This document shows, one piece after another, positions 1 to 7,861 of a DNA stretch of 38,414 nt. The notes under the pieces were generated by a model. It was not told the DNA's origin, did no database searches, and worked only from the letters and a program-made list of their open reading frames with translations. Origin of the DNA: a virus. Made by a program: the position numbers and the translations under genes. Location: IMG/VR virus record IMGVR_UViG_3300025073_000106, positions 1 through 38,414 of that record; one strand, given 5' to 3'. Numbering within the stretch: position 1 is the first letter of the stretch; every line of letters begins with the position of its first letter.

Positions 1-42
1 ATCATGTATTGCTTCATTAACTTGAAATGTCTTAACCTTTTT
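1..42. repeat. Direct terminal repeat, left copy
   Basis: Bases 1-42 are identical to 38373-38414. The repeat lies in the reading frame of a small ribbon-helix-helix-like gene, and joining the ends over it gives one intact 52-codon gene. This fits a circular molecule of 38,372 bp or a redundant assembly end. A true repeat elsewhere in a larger genome is also possible. Confidence 0.97.
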
Positions 43-54
43 GCTGTTTTTCAT
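1..54 (-). CDS. Ribbon-helix-helix-like small protein, 5' part (gene crosses the ends)
   Basis: This is the first 18 codons of a gene that continues at 38372 if the ends are joined. It starts with ATG at 54-52 and begins MKNSKKVKTFQVNEAIHD. Joined to the right end it makes a 52-residue protein: a short polar N-terminal strand (VKTFQV) followed by two predicted helices, the size and layout of Arc/MetJ-type ribbon-helix-helix DNA-binding proteins. It sits directly upstream of the HNH homing endonuclease at 37531-38241, so it may regulate that gene. The RHH call comes from length and pattern only. A similar small protein lies beside the endonuclease at 14592-15512. Confidence 0.6.
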   Translation of the reverse strand, partial: MKNSKKVKTFQVNEAIHD

Positions 55-60
55 ATCAAC

Positions 61-71
61 CATAAGTATCC
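61..71 (-). promoter_or_regulatory. 11-base element shared by two homing modules
   Basis: On the minus strand this reads GGATACTTATG. The same 11 bases occur at 15537-15547, upstream of the other endonuclease/RHH-like pair. Here it ends 6 bases before the ATG at 54. TACTTATG loosely resembles a Bacteroidota -7 element, but I find no matching -33 TTTG at the spacing used elsewhere in the window, so its role is open. Confidence 0.3.
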
Positions 72-87
72 TAATTTTTACAAAAAC

Positions 88-255
88 CTATTTGATTTTA
101 CTTGTTTTTATTGTTAATGATTTGTTAAAAGAATCTTTTAATTTTAAAATTTCTTTCAATCTATATTTTCTTCCTTCAAATGGAATGAAGATTTTGCAAT
201 TTGCCATCTTCTCAACCATTAAAACAATACCAATATCAGTGTACCATTTATTCAT
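88..255 (-). CDS. Small hypothetical protein (55 aa)
   Basis: An open frame of 55 codons from ATG (255-253) to TAG (90-88). It begins MNKWYTDIGIVLMVEKMANC and ends in a lysine-rich tail. It starts 9 bases after the stop of the glycosyltransferase gene at 265-1476 and fills the space up to the RHH-like gene, as expected for a real gene in this tightly packed strand. I do not recognise a family. Confidence 0.5.
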   Translation of the reverse strand: MNKWYTDIGIVLMVEKMANCKIFIPFEGRKYRLKEILKLKDSFNKSLTIKTSKIK

Positions 256-264
256 TTTATTATA

Positions 265-1476
265 TTATGAAAAGGTTGGATTATAATTTGTTTCTATTTG
301 TTCTGAACTTGGAATATTTCCTACCCAATCTACGCCGGCTCCGCTGCCACCAAACTGACCACCTTCAAAATGCGAATCTTCAACAATTGGAGTTTGACTT
401 GTCATTATTGAAGTGAAAAGTTCAATATTTTCTCTCTTTGTCAAATAATCTGTAAAATAATTACTCACATTTGAATCCTGAGTTTGATAGAATCCAGATT
501 CATTTCGTTTCACCTTTCCAGTTGAAAGTGGAGTGAATTCTTTAATTCGCTTGTAATATTCACGCTTTTGAATATCTCCATGCCAAATGTGAAATAAATT
601 CCCTTTGGCGTATGAAATTAATGGTTTATTTCTATCTGGATATTTCAGCATTCGTAAATTTTCACCTTCTACTAAATAACTCCAAGATTTAATTTCTTCC
701 AAATCTCCAAAACTCTTTGAAATGCATGAACAAGGAATCTGTCCAACGAAGGCGTGAGCCATAATGTGGTCTGCACCTCCAATCAATGCTTTGTCAAACA
801 ATCCACCAATTTCTTTGAGATATTCAGTCCTTGCTCCCCAAGCAAATCCAACGTGACCATGAATATCATAATCTTCTGATTTTGCATTTTTTGGATTATC
901 TTTTATATTTGCTCCAAATGATCTCCAAACTTTGTCTTTAGCCCATTCTTTCCATTCATCAATCAAAATCAAATTTTTCGACTTAAAATAAAATGTAGAT
1001 TCAGGTTCTTGATCTCTATTCAAATGAAAGCAATATTCAAAAGGCTGAATTACATTATAACTTTCGAGTTCTTTACACGCATCGATTAACCAACTCTTAT
1101 TATCAAAAATAACATCAGTATCTAACCAAAAGATGTATTTGAATTTTCCTTCAGAAATTACTCTTTGAATGATTTTATTCAACAGAGTTTCTTTGTGCCA
1201 TAGCATTTGCTCAACTTGAACGTGTTCAATTTTACCAGCGAGATCAGGCAATTCGGCATTTGAACCATTCGGAACTGCTTCAAGAACGAAGTGATTCAAA
1301 TGTTTAATAGAATCATACCACTTATCAAACGCTTTCTTTCGATATTCATTTCTTTGTGGATTGAAATAACAAGCAATGATAATCGCATCCGAATTATTTT
1401 TATAACCAGAAGTAAATAAATTTTTAATTGAATTGAACATTGAATTATTTTTTAACAATTGCGATTGAATTTCCAT
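265..1476 (-). CDS. GT-A-like glycosyltransferase (403 aa)
   Basis: Probable sugar transferase. After a short leader it has a GT-A-like start (AIIIACYFNPQRNEY, about residues 31-45), a DxD metal/nucleotide-sugar motif in FWLDTDVIF (D119, D121), and an acceptor-side segment with GFAWGARTEYLKEIGGLFD followed by GGADHIM, as in family-2-type transferases. The last 35 residues are glycine-rich and low-complexity. It overlaps the upstream methyltransferase gene by 32 bases. A second in-frame ATG at 1440, just past the methyltransferase stop, may be the true start. Substrate and acceptor cannot be read from sequence. The neighbouring methyltransferase, epimerase and other transferases suggest a glycan pathway. 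Confidence 0.7.
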   Translation of the reverse strand: MEIQSQLLKNNSMFNSIKNLFTSGYKNNSDAIIIACYFNPQRNEYRKKAFDKWYDSIKHLNHFVLEAVPNGSNAELPDLAGKIEHVQVEQMLWHKETLLNKIIQRVISEGKFKYIFWLDTDVIFDNKSWLIDACKELESYNVIQPFEYCFHLNRDQEPESTFYFKSKNLILIDEWKEWAKDKVWRSFGANIKDNPKNAKSEDYDIHGHVGFAWGARTEYLKEIGGLFDKALIGGADHIMAHAFVGQIPCSCISKSFGDLEEIKSWSYLVEGENLRMLKYPDRNKPLISYAKGNLFHIWHGDIQKREYYKRIKEFTPLSTGKVKRNESGFYQTQDSNVSNYFTDYLTKRENIELFTSIMTSQTPIVEDSHFEGGQFGGSGAGVDWVGNIPSSEQIETNYNPTFS

Positions 1477-2023
1477 GTCTTAGTTCATCAAAAACTTTAA
1501 CTAAACCAGAGTCAGTGTAAAATTTCAAATGATCTTCATGCGATTCAAACCTGACCAAATGTGGATTATATTTATCAAAATCTGCTTCAGGGTCAAGTGG
1601 AACAATGCTGTGAATCATTCCGCCATGCTTCAACGAAGAAATCATCTTTCTAAGAACTAAATGTGGATCGTATAAATGTTCTAAGGCATGGGAAATGGTG
1701 ATCAAATCAAAGGATTCATCGACAAAATCCAATTTATGAACGTCGTCGCGGATTAAATTTTTAATAAATACATACTTTGATTTGATCCAATGTTGCTGTG
1801 CAAGTTCTCCGATGTCAACTCCGTACACATTTTTGAATCCTCGTTTCCAAAGATCGTGCAAGGTTATTCCAGTTCTACACCCAATGTCTAAAACACACCA
1901 ATTTTTATCAAACTGAACCTTTGCCAATTGCAAATCCTTCCACAAAGTGTTTACATTTGCGCCTGTTCCAGAACGAGCGTTCTGGTCTGAATAATACGAA
2001 TCTGGTTTAGGCTTTATTTTCAT
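1445..2023 (-). CDS. Class I SAM-dependent methyltransferase (192 aa)
   Basis: A Rossmann-fold methyltransferase. The SAM-binding glycine motif is VLDIGCRTG. It is followed by the acidic end of strand 2 (VYGVDIGELA), a motif resembling the Methyltransf_11 type (ISHALEHLYDPHLVLRKM) and the LKHGGMIHSIVP loop. I place the start at ATG 2023, where it overlaps the stop of the small membrane gene upstream; the open frame extends further but would cover that gene. Lying between glycosyltransferases, it may methylate a sugar or lipid-linked intermediate. The acceptor is unknown. Confidence 0.8.
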   Translation of the reverse strand: MKIKPKPDSYYSDQNARSGTGANVNTLWKDLQLAKVQFDKNWCVLDIGCRTGITLHDLWKRGFKNVYGVDIGELAQQHWIKSKYVFIKNLIRDDVHKLDFVDESFDLITISHALEHLYDPHLVLRKMISSLKHGGMIHSIVPLDPEADFDKYNPHLVRFESHEDHLKFYTDSGLVKVFDELRHGNSIAIVKK

Positions 2024-2150
2024 AGTAATAAATACTATTTTTCCCTGAATTTTGCTTGCAACCACTACATGAATAAACGCATACAACGATTGCAGATGCA
2101 AAAATTGCACCCCATATCATTTTTTCAACGAGGTTTAAATTAGGAATCAT
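2007..2150 (-). CDS. Small membrane protein (47 aa)
   Basis: Starts at ATG 2150, two bases after the stop of the preceding gene, and its end overlaps the methyltransferase start by 17 bases. It has one hydrophobic segment (MIWGAIFASAIVVCVYSC) followed by a polar cysteine-containing tail. No family recognised. Confidence 0.55.
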   Translation of the reverse strand: MIPNLNLVEKMIWGAIFASAIVVCVYSCSGCKQNSGKNSIYYYENKA

Positions 2151-2151
2151 T

Positions 2152-2469
2152 TTAATGCAGTCTATAAAATTCGTTATCTGATTCTGAAACATTTTCAATT
2201 TCAAGAACTTCAAGTTCAAGCCAGTCAATTTCTTTCAAACGGACTCGATACCATTCTTCTGGAAGAAGTAATCCAGAAATATATTTTCTCGGATTTCTGA
2301 GAAATTTCATCAAAAGATGAGGTCTGATAAATTTACATTCTTGAATTGAACAAACTCGTAACTCATCTTTCAACTGTTTATTTTTATCAACGTCCCAATT
2401 GTTTGCATGAAGATAGACAACTACTTCAAGAATATTGGATTTACTTTGTTCAGAATCTCCGTAGTGCAT
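2152..2469 (-). CDS. Hypothetical protein (105 aa)
   Basis: A soluble, mixed-charge protein with no motif I recognise. It contains RPHLLMKFLRNPRKYISGLL in the middle and a leucine/glutamate-rich C-terminal stretch. It is followed at once by the small membrane gene at 2007-2150, so it is probably part of the same transcript as the sugar genes. Confidence 0.65.
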   Translation of the reverse strand: MHYGDSEQSKSNILEVVVYLHANNWDVDKNKQLKDELRVCSIQECKFIRPHLLMKFLRNPRKYISGLLLPEEWYRVRLKEIDWLELEVLEIENVSESDNEFYRLH

Positions 2470-2481
2470 TATAACAAATTT

Positions 2482-2724
2482 TTATCTAGGAGTAGTCATT
2501 AAATTAATGTATTTTTCTGCTTCTTCAATTGATTCAAATTCAATCGGATAACAACCATCGGACATCATTGGTCCAAGCATAATATGAGATTCTTCCTCTT
2601 TGACCCATTCTCCAAAGAGCCAATATTTCCGCTTGTAAATGTCATATTGAATCCAAACTTCTGACCAGTCATCGTGATAACTGGCATCATAAGGTCTGTA
2701 ATTTTCGTTTCTTGTCAATTTCAT
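2482..2724 (-). CDS. Hypothetical protein (80 aa)
   Basis: Small acidic protein rich in Trp and Tyr (for example DWSEVWIQYDIYKRKYWLFG). It ends with a short helix (ESIEEAEKYINLM) of the kind seen at the end of many small phage proteins. Its start lies 38 bases inside the upstream membrane gene in another frame. Family not recognised. Confidence 0.6.
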   Translation of the reverse strand: MKLTRNENYRPYDASYHDDWSEVWIQYDIYKRKYWLFGEWVKEEESHIMLGPMMSDGCYPIEFESIEEAEKYINLMTTPR

Positions 2725-2887
2725 CAGATAAATTTTGATTTAGTTCAATAAACAGTTCCCTGAACGTCATTCCATTTAGAATGCACACAGGAGTTCCAAT
2801 GATTAAAATGATTAAAAATGTTGATAAAATGCCTAAAATTAAGGCAATAATGATGAAGAATTTGATTAAACTCATCAACAATTTCAT
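2687..2887 (-). CDS. Small membrane protein (66 aa)
   Basis: One long hydrophobic N-terminal segment (IKFFIIIALILGILSTFLII, continuing to about residue 30) followed by a charged tail ending KKRKLQTL. A clear Shine-Dalgarno (AAGGAG) precedes the ATG by about 8 bases. Function unknown; probably an inner-membrane protein with its tail in the cytoplasm. Confidence 0.6.
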   Translation of the reverse strand: MKLLMSLIKFFIIIALILGILSTFLIILIIGTPVCILNGMTFRELFIELNQNLSDEIDKKRKLQTL

Positions 2888-2900
2888 TTTAACATTCTCC

Positions 2901-3134
2901 TTATTTTTTTATTTTTTGGTATTCGACGACTTCTTCTAGTTTTTCTGGAAATTCATCCTCATCAAAATCATCAAGAAAATAATCTTCAAAACTTTCAATA
3001 AAAACTTCTCTTCCAATGATGAAATTAAAGAATCTTTCAAGTTCAACTGAATGTCCTTGATCAAATAAAACTCCGTTGACATAAAGAACTTCCCAATCGT
3101 CAACTGACAATAAAACTAACTTAAACTTTTCCAT
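2901..3134 (-). CDS. Acidic hypothetical protein (77 aa)
   Basis: Strongly acidic in its second half (DYFLDDFDEDEFPEKLEEV). It begins MEKFKLVLLSVDDWEVLYVN. Its ATG shares one base with the stop of the glycosyltransferase-like gene upstream (TAATG), which points to translational coupling. No family recognised; acidic small phage proteins can be inhibitors or DNA mimics, but nothing here shows that. Confidence 0.65.
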   Translation of the reverse strand: MEKFKLVLLSVDDWEVLYVNGVLFDQGHSVELERFFNFIIGREVFIESFEDYFLDDFDEDEFPEKLEEVVEYQKIKK

Positions 3135-4087
3135 TATTTTATCCAGTTTTCGTGAGTTTGAATGTGTTTTGGATGACTCATATTGACAAATGTCGCATAT
3201 TTTCCATCGTCGTTTCTACTTGGACGAATCATTATATCTTCAGGTTCTTCGTATTTCAAATCACCTTTTTGTTGACGTTTGACGAATATTTTAGATTTGA
3301 GTTTGATCCATTCAAGTCCAATGTCAAAGTTGCGCCAGTAGGCCGGATCTGCCCGATAGATCAATTCATATCGCAGTTCTTTGAATTTTCCTGGACGGAA
3401 CCACGCATAATGGAAGATGAAAAAATCAGTAACTTTCTTCAATTTTGGATATGATTGACTCATAAATCCATTTATCGCTTCAATATACTTTTCTTTGGTA
3501 TCAAATCTATAACAGAAACGTCTGAACTTTGGGTTTTTAACATTGATTTTTTCCCGATAAAATTGAGTTTCTAAGAAATCAATCCATTCAACTGAAACTC
3601 CTTCTCCAGGTTTCAATTTATCAACAATTTCACTGATTAGATCACTTTGATCTTCTCTCAAAAACGCATCTGGTTCCAAATTAAAAATTAAATCTCCGTA
3701 AGAAAAATCAAAGTTCAATGGGTTGTCAGTTGTCGTATAAGTCATTGCTTTAATGAAACATTCATCGGCAGATAAATTTTCATATTTCATTGGATGAAGT
3801 CTAATTGAAATCGGTTGTTTGATTAAATGACCCCAAATACTTTTATCTTCATCTTGAACGATTTCAACAGTTTCATCCCAATCAAATCCAGTATTTGATT
3901 CTAAATCACCTATCCATTTTAATCGGAATTCATCGGTTATCGCAGTTTTATCTTCTGGACCTTTGGAAAAAAGTCCTTCGTTAATGATGATGATATCAGG
4001 ATTTAAGGTTGCGACCATATTCGGAATCCAACATCTCAATAAATGCGATTCTGCAAATGATGGGCAAATTACAATTCTTCTGGACAT
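3134..4087 (-). CDS. Probable glycosyltransferase (317 aa)
   Basis: Starts MSRRIVICPSFAESHLLRCW at ATG 4087; a TTG 27 bases earlier is less likely. NPDIIIINEGLFSKGPEDK resembles the start of GT-A-type transferases. NLEPDAFLREDQ carries a possible DxD-like acidic pair, and FFIFHYAWFRPGKFKELR resembles the conserved H-x-x-W region seen in phage GT2-like enzymes. These hints are moderate. An unrelated protein of the same cluster is possible. It is flanked by a methyltransferase, an epimerase and other transferases. Confidence 0.55.
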   Translation of the reverse strand: MSRRIVICPSFAESHLLRCWIPNMVATLNPDIIIINEGLFSKGPEDKTAITDEFRLKWIGDLESNTGFDWDETVEIVQDEDKSIWGHLIKQPISIRLHPMKYENLSADECFIKAMTYTTTDNPLNFDFSYGDLIFNLEPDAFLREDQSDLISEIVDKLKPGEGVSVEWIDFLETQFYREKINVKNPKFRRFCYRFDTKEKYIEAINGFMSQSYPKLKKVTDFFIFHYAWFRPGKFKELRYELIYRADPAYWRNFDIGLEWIKLKSKIFVKRQQKGDLKYEEPEDIMIRPSRNDDGKYATFVNMSHPKHIQTHENWIK

Positions 4088-4149
4088 TTTGTGAAAATTA
4101 GAGCCAGAGGCCAATGAAAAAATATTTACTTTTTCGCTTTTTCATATTT

Positions 4150-4335
4150 TTAAGTTTCTACAAAGATTAATTCTTCAATGTTGTAGAAGATTCCTTTGTC
4201 CGACTTGATCATAATTCTCGGTTTAAAACCTTCTTGAACAATATCCCATGAAACAAAGGTTTCTTTAACTGTTGAAGTCCAATTAGTCAGCCCATAAACA
4301 TTTCGCTTGAATTTTAATCCAATTAAATCTTTCAT
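4150..4335 (-). CDS. Small hypothetical protein (61 aa)
   Basis: Start placed at the ATG that overlaps the upstream methyltransferase stop in an ATGA arrangement (4335-4332). It reads MKDLIGLKFKRNVYGLTNWT and is rich in beta-prone residues, perhaps a small SH3-like barrel. I do not recognise a family. Confidence 0.55.
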   Translation of the reverse strand: MKDLIGLKFKRNVYGLTNWTSTVKETFVSWDIVQEGFKPRIMIKSDKGIFYNIEELIFVET

Positions 4336-5222
4336 ATTACAATTTTTTTTAAACATGAGATTCCGGCCCAATCATTTCCAGGTTCGACGAATTCAACAAT
4401 TTCCCACCAATTTCCATCAATACTGCAAATATCCTTATCAATTTCCTGACCATCAAATAAACGAAGACTCGTTAAGTCTCTCCAAAATTCACCGACATAG
4501 ACATTTCTTTCATGATGTCTATCACTGATCACCGTATCGTGAAAAACTGCAATTCCTCCTTTTTTAAGGAATGGACTGTAATCTTCCCAATCCTGCTTCA
4601 CACCCTCGTAAGTGTGGTCTCCATCAATAAAAAGGAAATCAAAGTAGCCGTGCTTATATGGGTCAATTTCTTTTTTATAATCGTTTGAACTCATGAGTCC
4701 ATTTGCCAATTCGGCAAAGGTTTCTTTACTGTGACTATTTCCTCTAATAAAATGGCAATTTGGAAATCTTTCACAGAACCACAAATCTCTCTTGTCCATT
4801 TCTTCATCGCCAATTCCACCATGAATTCCACCATCGCTCATGTCGATTGAAATACATAAATCTGAAACGTCCCAATGTGACCAATGTTCACGATCCCTTG
4901 TTAATAACTCATTTAATTTATTCCAAATATAGAACGTTCCGCCAAACTTGGTTCCAATTTCAAGAACTTTGATTGGAAGTCCAAATTTTAAAGAAGTATT
5001 TTCAAAGATAAAGTTAGTCAATTCTGTTATTTCAGACTTAATTTGAGGCATATACAATTTATATGCATTTTCAATAATATCTTCAATAACTTTTTCAGTA
5101 GATTGAAGCCATTCAACGTCAAGTTCGTCAGTCATCTTTGCAACTTTTTTATTGGTTGCTTCTGGAATTTGTGCCAAGGCTTCTTGGAATAATTTATTTC
5201 TCATATTTGCTTTCCAATTCAT
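4332..5222 (-). CDS. CmcI-like class I methyltransferase (296 aa)
   Basis: SAM-dependent methyltransferase of the CmcI / rhamnosyl O-methyltransferase / Methyltransf_24 type. The SAM motif is VLEIGTKFGGTFYIW, after a helical N-terminal region of about 80 residues. It is followed by ISIDMSDG, HFIRGNSHSKETF and the family hallmark FLFIDGDHTYEGVKQDWEDY, then GGIAVFHD. The acidic/His residues in IDGDH and FHD are typical metal-assisted O-methyltransferase positions. A role in O-methylating a sugar fits its place between an epimerase and glycosyltransferases, but the acceptor is inferred. Confidence 0.8.
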   Translation of the reverse strand: MNWKANMRNKLFQEALAQIPEATNKKVAKMTDELDVEWLQSTEKVIEDIIENAYKLYMPQIKSEITELTNFIFENTSLKFGLPIKVLEIGTKFGGTFYIWNKLNELLTRDREHWSHWDVSDLCISIDMSDGGIHGGIGDEEMDKRDLWFCERFPNCHFIRGNSHSKETFAELANGLMSSNDYKKEIDPYKHGYFDFLFIDGDHTYEGVKQDWEDYSPFLKKGGIAVFHDTVISDRHHERNVYVGEFWRDLTSLRLFDGQEIDKDICSIDGNWWEIVEFVEPGNDWAGISCLKKIVI

Positions 5223-5247
5223 TCTATAAAGTTTTTAGCAACATTTT

Positions 5248-5436
5248 TCATTTTTCTTCCAATTCAACTTCAACCCGTGACAATGCAGGTGAAGAAGATG
5301 TTTCCATTCTATCATAATATTGATTTGTATAATAGAACTTGACATCTTTACCAACTTTTCCGTCACTGGTAAATTTTGCAGTAATGATTTCCTTCAAGTC
5401 CTTTTCGGACAATTCTATTTTGATTTTCATAATCAT
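5248..5436 (-). CDS. Small hypothetical protein (62 aa)
   Basis: Begins MIMKIKIELSEKDLKEIITA directly after the stop of the membrane gene upstream (no gap). The first 20 residues look like a beta strand followed by a helix; the rest is polar. No family recognised. Confidence 0.55.
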   Translation of the reverse strand: MIMKIKIELSEKDLKEIITAKFTSDGKVGKDVKFYYTNQYYDRMETSSSPALSRVEVELEEK

Positions 5437-5622
5437 TTAAAATTTAAAAACTCCGAGCAAAAATCCGTCCAAAACGATGCATAACACACCGATTACTGAA
5501 AAGATCATCCGCTTATTGGTTAATTTAACGTTCTGAACTGGATAGAACATCAGTTGTCCCGAATTCCATCCAACTAACCAACCTCCAATGAATGGAAGGA
5601 CTGCAATTAAAAATTCTTTCAT
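5437..5622 (-). CDS. Two-span small membrane protein (61 aa)
   Basis: Starts MKEFLIAVLPFIGGWLVGWN at ATG 5622; a longer frame upstream would run into the epimerase gene. Two hydrophobic segments (about residues 4-22 and 39-58) are joined by a polar loop with NKR. It is the first gene after the promoter-like site at 5639-5670. Function unknown. Confidence 0.6.
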   Translation of the reverse strand: MKEFLIAVLPFIGGWLVGWNSGQLMFYPVQNVKLTNKRMIFSVIGVLCIVLDGFLLGVFKF

Positions 5623-5638
5623 CTTAAAACTATTTTTA

Positions 5639-5670
5639 CAAAGGTAAGTTGAATTATTCAGACTTCCAAA
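5639..5670 (-). promoter_or_regulatory. Bacteroidota-type promoter
   Basis: Minus strand: TTTG, 20 bases, then TACCTTTG, a full match to the -7 consensus TAnnTTTG. The TTTG starts one base after the epimerase stop, and the -7 element ends 16 bases before the ATG at 5622. The layout is the same as at 11495-11526, 26025-26056 and 33843-33874. Confidence 0.65.
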
Positions 5671-5671
5671 T

Positions 5672-6685
5672 TTATTTCTTTCTAAATTGTTCTGGAAGTC
5701 CAACTTCAAGTTCAAATTCATCAAAAGTTTGCAATTCACGTTTCGGCTGTTTCTGAGCCCAATTCCACATTTTCGTCAATCCTTCTTTCAGGGAAGTTTT
5801 GCATTCCAAGCCCAAAATATCTCTAGCCTTTTGATGGTCACTGAAAGCATTGCGAACTTCATGAATTCCTTGATAATATTTCCTCTCAACTTTCTCACCA
5901 ACCACTTCTTCCAATGTTTCCAACGCTTCAAGTAAGGTCATTTCGTCATCATTTCCAAGATTAAAAACTTGACCTTCTGCTTCTTGATCTATTGCACACG
6001 CCCAAAGTGGTTCTAAAATATCGTCAACGTAGGTAAAGGCTCGTTTTTGAAGTCCATCTCCATAAATTGAACATGGTTCATCGTTTAAAATTTGACGCAT
6101 CCAAATTCCCAAGACATTTCTTCTGGAATCTGAAATTTGTTGACCTGGACCATAGACTGAATGTGGCCTCACAACCGCATACTTCAATCCATGCTGTTCC
6201 TTAGCACATTGTAAATCTAATTCCACACTGAACTTACCAATTCCGTAAGGATCGCAGGGTGAAGGTGTCATTGATTCAATGAACGGAGTTGGTTGATTTC
6301 CGTAAACTGCCATGCTAGAAAAATAAACCAATCGACCAACGTTGAACTTTATGCAATGATTTATTACATTTGCACTGACAACAATATTATTCGCATAATA
6401 GTGCTGTCTCATAAATGGAGACCAACTTTCAGCGGCAATAGCAGCCGCGTGAAAGACAATCAGAACTTCATTCGCTTCAAAGATATCTGTTAAATCATCT
6501 CCAGCATTCCGAATGAAGCAATCACATCCAGGAACGAAGTCTTCAATATCACTTCCAGATAAATCGTCGAGGGCGATGACTTTTAATTCTGGACGATTTT
6601 CAAGGATCCATCTACATAGATTTGAACCTAGACAACCTGCTGCACCAGTGATGAGTATCGATTTTGGTTTATTCTGCATCTTCAT
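5672..6685 (-). CDS. NAD-dependent nucleotide-sugar epimerase/dehydratase (337 aa)
   Basis: Extended short-chain dehydrogenase of the GalE/UDP-sugar epimerase type. The NAD-binding glycine motif is ILITGAAGCLGSN near the N-terminus, followed by ALDDLSG. The catalytic triad is visible as YFSSMAVYG (Ser) and DPYGIGKFS (Tyr-x-x-x-Lys). VVRPHSVYGPGQ and the substrate-side RAFTYVDDILEPLW and VFNLGNDDEMT complete the fold at normal length. It probably makes or interconverts a nucleotide sugar for the transferases around it. The exact sugar cannot be told. A second ATG 6 bases in is an alternative start. Confidence 0.88.
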   Translation of the reverse strand: MKMQNKPKSILITGAAGCLGSNLCRWILENRPELKVIALDDLSGSDIEDFVPGCDCFIRNAGDDLTDIFEANEVLIVFHAAAIAAESWSPFMRQHYYANNIVVSANVINHCIKFNVGRLVYFSSMAVYGNQPTPFIESMTPSPCDPYGIGKFSVELDLQCAKEQHGLKYAVVRPHSVYGPGQQISDSRRNVLGIWMRQILNDEPCSIYGDGLQKRAFTYVDDILEPLWACAIDQEAEGQVFNLGNDDEMTLLEALETLEEVVGEKVERKYYQGIHEVRNAFSDHQKARDILGLECKTSLKEGLTKMWNWAQKQPKRELQTFDEFELEVGLPEQFRKK

Positions 6686-6941
6686 TTAATCTTTCTTGGT
6701 ATTTTAATTTTACTATTGATAAAAATTTATTGAAATCAACTGCTTCCCATTTATCCTTTGGGATCATCAATCTATAAAACAAATATTTCAATGCTAGATA
6801 ACCTTCGTCTGAATATTCATCTGTTTGCCAACTTTCAGATGTGGCAAGATAACATAATTCATCGGGAGTCCATTGAGTTTCTGGATTTAATCTCAGGAGT
6901 TCTGGAGTCAAATATCTGCAACTTTGTTGAAATTCTACCAT
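6669..6941 (-). CDS. Hypothetical protein (90 aa)
   Basis: A soluble protein beginning MVEFQQSCRYLTPELLRLNP. It overlaps the epimerase start by 17 bases and the upstream gene by 7 bases. It is rich in Tyr, Leu and Glu and appears mostly helical. No family recognised. Confidence 0.6.
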   Translation of the reverse strand: MVEFQQSCRYLTPELLRLNPETQWTPDELCYLATSESWQTDEYSDEGYLALKYLFYRLMIPKDKWEAVDFNKFLSIVKLKYQERLNEDAE

Positions 6942-7357
6942 AAATCTGAAAAGTATTGATCAATTAAATTTTTATTTTTTGAACGATTTTCGTTAGAAAT
7001 TCTCGTCAATTTTTCATTTTCTAGAATGACTTCAAGACTTGGATGTTCTTTTTTGATTTCATCTAAGCGTCTGCGATCTCCTTCTCCTATAAGAATGTCA
7101 TTCACAACCAATTCATCCAATTGTTGAATCAATCCATCTAAGGTAAAGGTTCTCTTTTCACCCATGTATTCATATTCATCTTCACTGAATGATTCTATGA
7201 ACAGTTGGCTTAACTTGGACTTGATTTCTTTGATGATTATTTCTTGATGTTGAACCAAATCATCTTTGCCGTCTTTTTCAAAGAAATAATGCTTGATTCT
7301 CTCTGTCACTAATCTATCACAAAATGCTGATAAGGTATCAATATTTGTAATTCTCAA
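6935..7357 (-). CDS. Hypothetical protein (140 aa)
   Basis: Highly charged helical protein. The start codon appears to be TTG at 7357, overlapping the upstream stop as TTGA; no ATG occurs until far into the frame. It contains YEYMGEKRTFTLDGLIQQLD in the middle. Family not recognised. Coupled to the gene upstream and overlapping the next by 7 bases. Confidence 0.6.
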   Translation of the reverse strand: MRITNIDTLSAFCDRLVTERIKHYFFEKDGKDDLVQHQEIIIKEIKSKLSQLFIESFSEDEYEYMGEKRTFTLDGLIQQLDELVVNDILIGEGDRRRLDEIKKEHPSLEVILENEKLTRISNENRSKNKNLIDQYFSDLW

Positions 7358-7707
7358 TTTTCATTCTCCGTAATTTCTATATTAATTAAATTTTTCGTAT
7401 ATAATCTATCCACTCTTTTGTTTAAATTTCTATAATCTTTGTAGAACAATGCAATTTGCTTTTTAAGAACTTCATCAGATGGTCTAACTGCACGTTCAAT
7501 TCCTTCAGTGACAAAATTATTTGAATCAAAAACAATTTGCATCGTTCCTTCCCATTCTTCAAGATTAACTTCGAGTTTTTCTTGACTCATCCTAACATCT
7601 TGTTCGAGTGAACTTGATTGAGTTGGTTCAAGATGAATTTGGCCGATTTTCGGAGGCCTGAACCAGATTAGAAATGAAGTTAAAAGATTTTTAAGATACT
7701 TTATCAT
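7354..7707 (-). CDS. Membrane-anchored hypothetical protein (117 aa)
   Basis: The N-terminus (MIKYLKNLLTSFLIWFRPPK) is a short hydrophobic, possibly amphipathic, anchor. The rest is soluble and charged with a helical C-terminus. It overlaps the 56-residue gene upstream by 17 bases. Function unknown. Confidence 0.6.
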   Translation of the reverse strand: MIKYLKNLLTSFLIWFRPPKIGQIHLEPTQSSSLEQDVRMSQEKLEVNLEEWEGTMQIVFDSNNFVTEGIERAVRPSDEVLKKQIALFYKDYRNLNKRVDRLYTKNLINIEITENEN

Positions 7708-7861
7708 TATTTATTTCATTTTGAAGTTTTTCTTTAATATCTTTAAAAGCAGATTCCACAAAATGCTCGGCTAAAAGATCTTTTGGATTAAACTTTTTAG
7801 AAACAACCCTTTCAAGTGATTCAACAATCAATAAAATTTTTTCCAAATTACTCCGTTCCAT
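7691..7861 (-). CDS. Small helical protein (56 aa)
   Basis: Starts at ATG 7861, inside the last codons of the glycosyltransferase gene (the GT stop is 7850-7848), and ends at TAA 7691. It reads MERSNLEKILLIVESLERVV and onward, and is almost entirely helix-forming. The overlap at both ends is the same coupling style seen throughout the strand. No family recognised. Confidence 0.55.
   Translation of the reverse strand: MERSNLEKILLIVESLERVVSKKFNPKDLLAEHFVESAFKDIKEKLQNEINNDKVS

Noticed and set aside
41-286. Plus-strand open frames, here and at about 20 other places
   Set aside because: They lie opposite well-supported minus-strand genes, lack ribosome sites and have no recognisable products. 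They are shadows of AT-rich coding sequence.
1445-2110. Longer methyltransferase start at 2110
   Set aside because: The extra 29 residues do not look like part of a methyltransferase and would overlap the small membrane gene almost entirely. ATG 2023 fits the coupling pattern.
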